DNA of 5,651 nucleotides. It comes from Bacteroidales bacterium (lineage in GTDB: Bacteria; Bacteroidota; Bacteroidia; Bacteroidales; P3). Positions within the stretch are counted from its first letter, which is position 1; the number at the start of each line of letters is the position of its first letter. The position numbers and the translations under genes are program-made. Where the stretch lies: the NCBI GenBank assembly GCA_012837565.1, contig DUQY01000004.1, positions 1-5,651 on the forward strand, read 5' to 3'. Of the stretch, positions 1-5,651 are shown one piece after another. The notes beneath the pieces were generated by a model. It was not told where the DNA came from. It saw only the letters and a program-made list of their open reading frames with translations, and made no database searches.

Positions 1-1550
1 ACTACAAAAAGGCTAAAGATTACTTTAGTAGCTTCCTTAATGCCAGCATTGGAGAACACCCTCAATTAATTTCAGATGCTCATAATCGTATGGCCGATTG
101 CTATTATATGGAAAGAGATTTCAATAATGCAATCAAAGAATATAATTATGTTATTAATGCCAACCTTATCGATATTGACTATGCAACCTATCAAAAAGCA
201 TTATCAGTAGGAGCATTAGGAAACGTGGCAAACAAATCAAATATATTACAAAAAGCAATCACTGATTTCCCAAATAGTTCATATAAAGCGAGCATGTTGT
301 TTGAGCTTGCAAATGCCTACTTAGTATTAGAACAAAACGAGAAAGCACTTCAAACATATACTAAGGTTGCCCAAGACCATCCGCAATCAATTCATGCCAA
401 AACTGCAATTAGCAAGATTGGAATGCTTTATTATAAGGACGGAAAAGATGATTTAGCACTAAAAACCCTTGATAAGTTGGTTAAGTCTTACCCTAAAACT
501 GAAGAATCTAAGTCTGGGATAAAAAGTATAAGAACAATTTATGTTAGCCAGAACAAGGTTGAAGAGTTTTCTGAATACATAAAAACAATACCTGATGCAA
601 ACTTCACAGTTAATGAAGAGGATTCAATAACTTTTGAAGCCGCAGAAAGCTTATATATGGCTGGAGAATGCAAGAAATCAATTAAAGGATTTAGAGATTA
701 CCTAAAGAAGTTCCCTATTGGCTTCTTCTCTGTTAATGCTAACTATTACTTGGCAGATTGTTTAATGAAAGAAAACAAAAAAGATAGTGCCTTGATATCT
801 TATTTGTTTATTTGTTCAGCTCCAAAGAATATGTTTACAGAAAACTCCTTATTAAATGCAGCAAATATAAGCTATGAAACAAAAGAGTATAAACAAGCAA
901 ATGAATTATACAAAAGGTTACAAAAGGAGACCGAAGTAAATAATCATAAGGCTCTGGCCGAGATTGGAATAATGCGAACAGATTTCTATTTATCACAATA
1001 TCAATCAGCTCTTTTGTCTGCTCAAAAGGTACTGTTAATTGCAAAAAATACAAGTACAACAAATGACGAAGCAAATTATATAATTGCTAAAAGCTATTAT
1101 TCAATGGGTGATACAGTTAATGCACTTAAGGAATTTACTAAGCTAAAGAAGTCTAAGAATGGAGATTACTCAGGTGAGGCTAACTATGTTTTTGCAGAAA
1201 ACGCCTTTAATAATCAAAAGAATGCAGAGTCAGAAAAGCTAATATTAGCTATATCAGCAAACCCAACAAGTGAATACTGGTTGGCAAAGTCAATTATTTT
1301 ATTGGGTGACATTTATGTAAAGAAAAACAAGACCATGATAGCTAAACAAACCTACCAAAGTATTGTTGATAATTATGATGGTGATGAACTTATAGATATT
1401 GCAAAAGCTAAGATTGAAGCAATTGAGGCAGCAGAAAATGCAATTAAAGAAAAGACAGAGATAAAAGCTAAGCAAATAAAAGAAGAGGTTGACGAAATCA
1501 TTATTGATGGAAGCAACTCAAATTCCAAACCATTACCAGAGGCTAATTAA
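1..1550 (+). CDS. Tetratricopeptide-repeat (TPR) protein, 5' end missing
   Basis: The frame is open from position 3 to the TAA at 1548-1550, giving 515 visible residues. TPR-like sequence (YKKAKDYFSSFL, then AHNRMADCYYMERDFNNAIK) begins before the first in-frame ATG at 90, so that ATG is internal and the true start lies left of the window. Helical repeats with the TPR pattern (small residue, aromatic, then AL..Y..) recur: FELANAYLVLEQNEKALQTY (about 297-359), KIGMLYYKDGKDDLALKTL (about 414-473), AESLYMAGECKKSIKGFRDY (about 642-701), NYYLADCLMKENKKDSALISY (about 741-803) and AKSYYSMGDTVNALKEF (about 1086-1136). Several repeats end in a 'P' turn (DHP, SYP, KFP), as in BamD/YbgF-like TPRs. The C-terminal ~50 residues are Ala/Lys/Glu-rich, likely coiled coil, with a polar Ser/Asn tail. 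TPR arrays act as protein-protein scaffolds. A periplasmic or envelope location is inferred from the adjacent outer-membrane barrel; the signal region is not visible. The next gene starts 32 bases downstream, consistent with one operon. Confidence 0.9.
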   Translation, partial: YKKAKDYFSSFLNASIGEHPQLISDAHNRMADCYYMERDFNNAIKEYNYVINANLIDIDYATYQKALSVGALGNVANKSNILQKAITDFPNSSYKASMLFELANAYLVLEQNEKALQTYTKVAQDHPQSIHAKTAISKIGMLYYKDGKDDLALKTLDKLVKSYPKTEESKSGIKSIRTIYVSQNKVEEFSEYIKTIPDANFTVNEEDSITFEAAESLYMAGECKKSIKGFRDYLKKFPIGFFSVNANYYLADCLMKENKKDSALISYLFICSAPKNMFTENSLLNAANISYETKEYKQANELYKRLQKETEVNNHKALAEIGIMRTDFYLSQYQSALLSAQKVLLIAKNTSTTNDEANYIIAKSYYSMGDTVNALKEFTKLKKSKNGDYSGEANYVFAENAFNNQKNAESEKLILAISANPTSEYWLAKSIILLGDIYVKKNKTMIAKQTYQSIVDNYDGDELIDIAKAKIEAIEAAENAIKEKTEIKAKQIKEEVDEIIIDGSNSNSKPLPEAN

Positions 1551-1582
1551 ACTCAATAATAATACTAAAATATATTTTGAAT

Positions 1583-3328
1583 ATGAAAACTATAAATAGA
1601 ATAAAATTATTTGTATTTATATCATCAATGAGCTTTGGTTTAATGGCTCAGGCACCAATAAAAGATACTATACAAAGAGATATAAGGCAGAACTTAAATG
1701 AAAGTGTTATTATTTCAACCCAGTTTGATCCTGTGGTGAATGAGGCTATGAAAATTTCGGATAACCCAAGCATTTTCGACACAAGCTTTGCTATTCCAGA
1801 CCTTAAGTATGAGATAATGAATAATGTCTTTTCTACTAAATACAATGTTGAAGAGATTAAAGCAGCTAAGGTTAAGGGAGAGCCTATTTCTATGTTATAT
1901 AATGGAAACATTAAGGCAGGAATGGGTACATATCTAACTCCTTATTTCGAAGGCTTGTATTCTGAAACAAGGAATAAGTCACTGCTCTACGCCATTCATG
2001 CACGCCATTATTCTTCTCACTGGTCAATAAAAGACTATGCAAAGAATCATTTTGCTGATAACGATATTAATATTTATGGAAAGAAAATTTGGAATAAGTT
2101 CTTTGTTGATGCAAAAGCATATTATAATAATTCAATAAACTATTATTACGGATTTAATAACGACAGCATAAAACTTGACAACTCGGACTTTAGAACCTCT
2201 TGGCATAATGTTGGATTTAAAGCAAACTACGAAAGTTTATTCCGAAACGAAGATGCACTTAATCATAAACTTAGCTTTGGAATTGAAGACCTTTTTGGCA
2301 AATGGGGTTCAAACGAACTAACAGTAAAACTTGATGCAGAAGCTTCTAAGAGGTTTGAGTTATTTGATAAGGACAAACAGCTACTGGGTTTAGAATTATC
2401 CTACCTACATTCTTTGAGTAACTTCGATGTCTCAATACTTAATGCAGCTCCTTATTTCTCAAAAGATGTTATCCCTTTACTTTTCTTTACAAATCCCACA
2501 CAAACCTATAATACAGGACTTGTAAGCATTAGACCTTATTTCGACTTCAAAGTTAATAAGTTTCAACTTCATACAGCCGTTGATTTCGTAACTGAATTTG
2601 GACAAGAAAAAGACTTTTATATTTACCCAACAGCAATTATATATTTCCCACTTATGCCTAAGAAGATATATTTTGAGGGAGGTTTAACTGGAAACCTTGA
2701 AAGGATTTCATTAAATACAATAAGAATTGATAACCCTTATATAAGCCCATTTCTTAGCATTAAAACCACATCGAACTATAAGTTATTTGCAAAGCTTAGC
2801 TCAACTTTCTCCAATAAACTTGGGATTAATTTAGAGGCAGGACTACAAAACTTCAGCAACCTTCATTTCTACGAATTAGAACCTTTTGCAGAATACAATA
2901 ATATGTTCACTATAGTTTATGATGATGCAGTTAGGTATTATCTTAAGGCACATTTGGAATATAATATTATTAAAGTGTTTTCTCTAAACCTTGATGCAGA
3001 ATTCCAATCATATAAAATGGATTTACTAGATTTTGCTTATTATAAACCAACATTTACAACCTCTCTTTCCTTACAATATATTGTAGCAAACAAGTTGATA
3101 TTTGACCTTATACCTCAGTTCAAATCGGGAATGAAAGCAATGTATTTGGGAGAAGAAAAGAAATTAGATCCAATTATTGATATTAATCTAAGCATTAACT
3201 ATAAATATAGCGACCAGCTTTCTTTATTTGTGAAGTTAAATAACCTTGCTTTCCAACGCTACCAAGAATACTATAACTTCCCTTCACAAAAATTTATGGG
3301 AATGATTGGAGCTTCATTTTCGTTTTAG
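1583..3328 (+). CDS. Outer-membrane beta-barrel protein (TonB-receptor-like barrel, no plug), conserved in Bacteroidota
   Basis: This encodes 581 residues from ATG 1583. A TTG two codons earlier (1577) is possible, but the ATG gives a textbook signal peptide: MKTINRIK, a hydrophobic core FVFISSMSFGL, and a likely cleavage after MAQA at residue 24. Residues ~25-100 form a non-barrel segment containing STQFDPVVNEAMKISDNPSI and VEEIKAAKVKGEPISMLY. From ~105 onward the protein is a run of alternating Tyr/Phe/Asn-rich amphipathic strands, for example NIKAGMGTYLTPYFEGLYSE, KIYFEGGLTGNLERISL and LFAKLSSTFSNKLGINLEAG. It ends in ASFSF, and a terminal Phe is typical of barrel proteins. I recall a similar N-terminal pattern (P.v.eA.KI.d.P.i.D, then an LY..y...G.G.Y segment) in Bacteroidota proteins labelled 'TonB-dependent receptor' that sit next to a TPR gene. 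At 581 residues it is shorter than true TonB receptors, and I see no plug domain or TonB box, so nutrient uptake should not be assumed. The leader is A/T-rich with no Shine-Dalgarno. The substrate or partner is unknown. Confidence 0.87.
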   Translation: MKTINRIKLFVFISSMSFGLMAQAPIKDTIQRDIRQNLNESVIISTQFDPVVNEAMKISDNPSIFDTSFAIPDLKYEIMNNVFSTKYNVEEIKAAKVKGEPISMLYNGNIKAGMGTYLTPYFEGLYSETRNKSLLYAIHARHYSSHWSIKDYAKNHFADNDINIYGKKIWNKFFVDAKAYYNNSINYYYGFNNDSIKLDNSDFRTSWHNVGFKANYESLFRNEDALNHKLSFGIEDLFGKWGSNELTVKLDAEASKRFELFDKDKQLLGLELSYLHSLSNFDVSILNAAPYFSKDVIPLLFFTNPTQTYNTGLVSIRPYFDFKVNKFQLHTAVDFVTEFGQEKDFYIYPTAIIYFPLMPKKIYFEGGLTGNLERISLNTIRIDNPYISPFLSIKTTSNYKLFAKLSSTFSNKLGINLEAGLQNFSNLHFYELEPFAEYNNMFTIVYDDAVRYYLKAHLEYNIIKVFSLNLDAEFQSYKMDLLDFAYYKPTFTTSLSLQYIVANKLIFDLIPQFKSGMKAMYLGEEKKLDPIIDINLSINYKYSDQLSLFVKLNNLAFQRYQEYYNFPSQKFMGMIGASFSF

Positions 3329-3354
3329 GGTTTAATATAAATTCATAATCAATA

Positions 3355-3924
3355 ATGATAACAAGAGAATATCTTATTGAGTTTTACAATAAGCCAATAG
3401 GGAAAGACTGCCTTAGAGATATAATAAGAGATATCGAGAAGGAATCTTTCCCTATTAGTGTTTTATACGAGATATCTTTTACCGAGAAACAAAACATTGG
3501 TTTCCATGCAGCTTGGACAATTGAAAAGATGTACGAAAAGGATGTTTTAGTTACTGATTTGATTATTGAAGACCTACTAAAAGACTATAATACTATCCCT
3601 AACTACGCCTGTGCACGGCATTATGGAAGGATACTTGCCTTAGCCCTTAAACTTAATCAGAAAGGAAAAGCTAGTCCAATTATTCAAAAGGCTATTAGAG
3701 AATCTGATGATGAAATAATAATTGAAGGATGCTTTAAATGGTTAATAGAAAAAGATATCCCAATTGGAACTAAGATGTGGCAATTAGAAATACTATCATA
3801 TTATACAGAGAAACACGTTTGGGTAAAAGAAGAGCTTATAGCTACTACCGAAAAGCTAATTCTTGGCGGCAGTTCTGCAAGCATAAATTATGGGAAACGA
3901 TTACTAAAACGCTTAAAACCATAA
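3355..3924 (+). CDS. HEAT/ARM-like alpha-helical protein, conserved Bacteroidota hypothetical
   Basis: This gene runs from ATG 3355 to TAA 3922-3924, 189 residues. It has no signal peptide or membrane segment, so it is probably cytoplasmic. The sequence reads as paired amphipathic helices of HEAT/ARM type. Landmarks are FHAAWTIEKMYEKD (residues ~50-63), CARHYGRILALALKL (~86-100), IIIEGCFKWLIEKDIPIGTKM (~122-142), KHVWVKEELIATTEKLI (~153-169) and a basic end, SASINYGKRLLKRLKP. These match, in order, a pattern I remember from small (~190-residue) flavobacterial proteins often labelled 'adenylosuccinate lyase': an AAW.lE helix, an aR...kI helix, FdWLI, W...EL, and a terminal ..a.kiLk.L. I see none of the fumarase/aspartase-superfamily signature (GSSxMPxKxN loop), and the protein is far shorter than the ~430-480 residues of the real enzyme, so the enzyme name should not be copied. 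It starts 26 bases after the barrel gene and is probably co-transcribed. Its function is unknown. Confidence 0.85.
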   Translation: MITREYLIEFYNKPIGKDCLRDIIRDIEKESFPISVLYEISFTEKQNIGFHAAWTIEKMYEKDVLVTDLIIEDLLKDYNTIPNYACARHYGRILALALKLNQKGKASPIIQKAIRESDDEIIIEGCFKWLIEKDIPIGTKMWQLEILSYYTEKHVWVKEELIATTEKLILGGSSASINYGKRLLKRLKP

Positions 3925-3954
3925 AAATCTTCACTTAACGATAAATATTGTCAA
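3925..3954. other. 30-base convergent intergenic gap
   Basis: This A/T-rich spacer separates the stop of the HEAT-like gene from the stop of the minus-strand MATE gene. It contains no G/C-rich hairpin followed by a T tract. The best structure nearby is a weak stem, TCAAC (3951-3955) with GTTGA (3966-3970), which overlaps the MATE stop codon and has only partial U-rich sequence on either side. If the two transcripts end by intrinsic termination, the signal is weak or lies inside coding sequence, and their 3' ends may overlap as antisense RNA. Confidence 0.5.
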
Positions 3955-5307
3955 CTATCTTAAAGGTTGAGCTTTTAGTATCTTGATTTCTTTGGTAATT
4001 AGAATGGCTGTAATAATTGTTGCCACTAAGTCGGATGCAGGCATACTTAACCAAACCCCTTGTACTCCCCAAAAATGAGGTAGAATAAATAGAAGAGGAA
4101 TAAGAACTATTACCTGACGAACAAGGGATAGGAATATTGCTTTTTTTGCTTTGCCAATAGATTGGAAGAAGTTTGAACAAACAATTTGAAAACCTACTAT
4201 TGGGAATAAAATAAAGACTATTCTAAATCCTTTTGATGCAATATCAACTAATTCATGGTCGCTTGTAAATGCCTTACTTATGGTGAATGGGAAGAATTGT
4301 ACAGATAAGAATGCAATTACCATAGTTATTACTCCCATAATAGTTCCTTTCTTAAGCACTTCTAAGACCCTGTCGTAGCGTTTTGCACCATAATTATAAC
4401 CAACTATTGGTTGCATACCCTGAGTTATACCTAGCACCACCATAACAAAAAGAAAGGCAACTCTATTTATTATTCCATAGGCACCAATTGCAAGGTCACC
4501 ACCGTATTTTCTTAAACTATGATTAATTAGAATAACAACACCAGTTGCTGCAAGGTTCATTAGGAATGGAGACATGCCTATTGAAATAATATCTCTAACA
4601 ATTTTCTTTTTAAGTTTAAATATATCCTTTGTGAAGTGAATAACCTTATTTTTTCTCATAAAGATAAAAATAAGCCAAACAAGGGCAACGAACTGAGCTA
4701 TAATGGTTGCCCAAGCTGCTCCTGCAATACCCCAATCTAAAATAATAATAAATAAGGTGAGTAAAAGGATATTAAGAACTACTGAGAACAAGGTTACATA
4801 CATTGCCAAATTTGGATAGCCAGAAGAGCGTAATAAGGCATTAAGTCCAAGATATAGAGATGTTAAGACATTCCCACTCAGAATAATAAACATAAACTCT
4901 CTTGCAAACCCTATGGTCGCATCACTTCCACCGAACATATACAGCACCTCGGTAAGGAATGGAAGAATCAAAAGAGTTAGACCAATTCCTATAATTAAGT
5001 TTAAGATTACAACATTACCGAGAACCATTTTTGCTGATTCAATATCTCTTTCCCCTAATCGAATTGACATAACTGCTGCACCCCCTACCCCAACCAAGGA
5101 ACCAAAAGCTGCAGCCAAGTTCATAAGGGGAAATGTTAGAGCAAGTCCTGAAATTGCCATTGCTCCAAGCTTTTGTCCAATAAAAATGCTATCCACAATA
5201 TGGTATAATGACGCTGCAATCATTGCTACAATAGCAGGAAAAGCATATTTTAGTAATAGCTTGCCGGTATCTTCTCTCTCTAATAAAAGGGTTCTGTCTT
5301 CACTCAT
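3955..5307 (-). CDS. MATE-family multidrug efflux transporter (MepA/DinF-like)
   Basis: This is a complete 450-residue gene, from ATG at 5307-5305 to TAG at 3957-3955, a normal length for the family (about 440-460). It is an inner-membrane antiporter expected to export cationic or drug-like compounds against a Na+ or H+ gradient. About 12 hydrophobic segments occur in two homologous six-helix halves (residues ~17-216 and ~240-437), joined by a basic loop (RKNKVIHFTKDIFKLKKK, ~218-235). Family landmarks are GKLLLKYAFPAIVAM (15-29), LYHIVDSIFIG (34-44), GVGGAAVMSIRLGERD (73-88), NALLRSSGYPN (156-166), GIAGAAWATI (193-202), QGMQPIVGYNYGAKRYDRV (296-314) and FFQSIGKAKKA (380-390). The QGMQPIVGYNYGA stretch and the opening helix resemble MepA-type proteins more than NorM, from memory. 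The start is supported because the conserved N-terminal segment begins about 15 residues in. The gene stands alone, converging on the preceding operon. No dedicated regulator gene is visible, and substrates cannot be read from sequence. Confidence 0.95.
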   Translation of the reverse strand: MSEDRTLLLEREDTGKLLLKYAFPAIVAMIAASLYHIVDSIFIGQKLGAMAISGLALTFPLMNLAAAFGSLVGVGGAAVMSIRLGERDIESAKMVLGNVVILNLIIGIGLTLLILPFLTEVLYMFGGSDATIGFAREFMFIILSGNVLTSLYLGLNALLRSSGYPNLAMYVTLFSVVLNILLLTLFIIILDWGIAGAAWATIIAQFVALVWLIFIFMRKNKVIHFTKDIFKLKKKIVRDIISIGMSPFLMNLAATGVVILINHSLRKYGGDLAIGAYGIINRVAFLFVMVVLGITQGMQPIVGYNYGAKRYDRVLEVLKKGTIMGVITMVIAFLSVQFFPFTISKAFTSDHELVDIASKGFRIVFILFPIVGFQIVCSNFFQSIGKAKKAIFLSLVRQVIVLIPLLFILPHFWGVQGVWLSMPASDLVATIITAILITKEIKILKAQPLR

Positions 5308-5315
5308 AATTCAAA

Positions 5316-5343
5316 TGCAAAGGTACAAAATTATGCAAGCCAA
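5316..5343 (-). promoter_or_regulatory. Probable Bacteroidota-type promoter of the MATE gene
   Basis: Read on the minus strand, TACCTTTGCA (5325 to 5316) is a full match to the Bacteroidota -7 consensus TAnnTTTG. The -33 element is weak: a TTG at 5343-5341 lies 15 bases from the -7 box, shorter than the usual spacing of roughly 17-23, and no perfect TTTG is correctly placed. The box ends only 10 bases before the ATG at 5307. Transcription would therefore start about 5-9 bases upstream of the coding region. Confidence 0.55.
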
Positions 5344-5397
5344 CATTAATAAAACTTAGAAAGAAAAAACCAAAACAAAGGAAGAAAGATATAGGCA

Positions 5398-5442
5398 ACT
5401 AATCTTAACCCTTACTTTGACTAATCTTTTTACCATACTTTG
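5398..5442. repeat. Imperfect tandem repeat, two units of 22 and 23 bp
   Basis: Unit 1 spans 5398-5419 and unit 2 spans 5420-5442, directly abutting. Both begin with the identical nonamer ACTAATCTT and end with the identical heptamer TACTTTG. The middle is AACCCT in unit 1 and TTTACCA in unit 2, sharing an ACC core. The ~22-base period equals two turns of the DNA helix, so equivalent bases face the same side. The repeat lies 91-135 bases upstream of the MATE start codon. It could be a pair of regulator sites or simply a local duplication that has drifted. Confidence 0.6.
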
Positions 5443-5601
5443 TATTAATAGCCATATCAAATTATTAAAACTTTTACGACATTTTTTTTGGACCTCGCAT
5501 AGTCAAATTACATCTTTAAGTAGTTGTAGAGTTAAGACGTAAAACTTTGTTTCCAATTTTCTAATACAATTCACGAAAACAGTCCCGAAAGAGAGACAAA
5601 A

Positions 5602-5639
5602 TTAAAACGCTATAATAATTTACTGAAACGCCGTTTTAA
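5602..5639. repeat. 8-bp inverted repeat TTAAAACG / CGTTTTAA with 22-bp gap
   Basis: TTAAAACG (5602-5609) is mirrored exactly by CGTTTTAA (5632-5639). A smaller nested palindrome, AAACG-C-CGTTT (5626-5636), shares the right arm. A further direct TAAAACG copy closes the window at 5645-5651, 42 bases from the first. The arms are A/T-rich and far apart, so a DNA-level protein site is more plausible than an RNA terminator. Chance is a real possibility in sequence of this composition. Confidence 0.4.
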
Positions 5640-5651
5640 AAAAATAAAACG

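Larger units (their letters stand above)
5344..5651. other. Gene-free A/T-rich region at the right edge
   Basis: No reading frame here is credible. The plus strand has no ATG from about 5340 to the edge. The longest ATG-initiated minus-strand frame (5436 to 5356) codes for 26 residues with no recognisable features, and a second (from about 5454) codes for 16. A purine-rich stretch (about 5358-5390) and a T8 run (5482-5489) are present, along with the tandem repeat at 5398-5442 and a TAAAACG half-site cluster at 5602-5651. I see no tRNA, rRNA or recognisable riboswitch. It is probably upstream regulatory DNA of the MATE gene and of a gene beyond the edge. Confidence 0.6.

Noticed and set aside
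90..92. ATG at 90 as the start of the TPR gene
   Set aside because: The same frame is open to the left edge and codes for clear TPR-like sequence before this codon, so the gene is cut by the window and this Met is internal.
835..1074. Minus-strand frame of 79 codons inside the TPR gene
   Set aside because: It is fully antisense to a well-supported gene, and its Leu/Phe/Tyr-rich sequence is what the reverse complement of A-rich coding DNA gives.
1577..1579. TTG at 1577 as the start of the barrel gene
   Set aside because: The ATG at 1583 in the same frame is the stronger start codon and gives a normal Lys-containing signal peptide; the TTG adds only two residues.
1648..1911. Minus-strand frame of 87 codons inside the barrel gene
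   Set aside because: It is antisense to conserved coding sequence, with no recognisable motif or start context.
3935..4180. Minus-strand frame of 81 codons overlapping the MATE 3' end
   Set aside because: It is a shifted frame of the MATE gene on the same strand; its Ser/Asn/Tyr-rich content lacks any motif, while the MATE frame is conserved throughout.
4913..5359. Plus-strand frame of 148 codons antisense to the MATE 5' half
   Set aside because: It is Pro/Ile/Ser/Ala-rich and mirrors MATE codons, with no recognisable domain; the opposite strand is clearly coding.
5356..5436. 26-residue minus-strand frame upstream of the MATE gene
   Set aside because: It is too short and its Val/Phe/Ser-rich translation shows no feature. 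It overlaps the tandem repeat and pyrimidine-rich leader, so regulatory DNA is more likely.
5411..5442. Plus-strand promoter from the repeated TTTG elements
   Set aside because: The candidate -7 box has only one base between TA and TTTG instead of two, and no plus-strand gene follows in the window.
5466..5489. TAAAA-C-TTTTA palindrome followed by a T8 run, as a terminator
   Set aside because: The palindrome has a one-base centre and cannot form a hairpin loop, and no G/C stem precedes the T run.

Overview
This window looks like chromosomal DNA from a low-GC member of the Bacteroidota. The signs are an A/T-rich composition, A/T-rich translation leaders without Shine-Dalgarno sequences, a TAnnTTTG-type -7 promoter box, and a TPR-protein plus outer-membrane-barrel gene pair of a kind I recall from Bacteroidales and Flavobacteriia. 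I see no insertion sequence, tRNA, rRNA, CRISPR array, phage or plasmid gene. Family assignments rest on reading the translations and on remembered family patterns; no database search was run.

Layout. Positions 1-3924 carry three plus-strand genes that look like one transcription unit, with gaps of 32 and 26 bases. They are (1) the 3' part of a large tetratricopeptide-repeat protein that runs off the left edge, (2) a 581-residue secreted beta-barrel protein of the outer membrane, and (3) a 189-residue alpha-helical HEAT/ARM-like protein. After a 30-base convergent gap, the minus strand carries a complete 450-residue MATE-family multidrug exporter (5307 to 3955). The last ~340 bases contain no credible gene. 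They hold the probable MATE promoter, an imperfect tandem repeat with ~22-base period, and a cluster of TAAAACG half-sites reaching the right edge.

How the genes may work together. The TPR protein and barrel probably form an envelope module, with the TPR repeats as a scaffold and the barrel embedded in the outer membrane. Their biochemical job is not known to me. The HEAT-like protein has no export signal and is presumably cytoplasmic, so its link to the pair rests only on gene order. The MATE pump is transcribed toward this unit and is probably independent of it.

Most of the window is ordinary conserved Bacteroidota sequence. The items most worth checking are the uncharacterised TPR/barrel/HEAT cluster, the ~22-base tandem repeat upstream of the pump, and the almost leaderless arrangement of the pump promoter.
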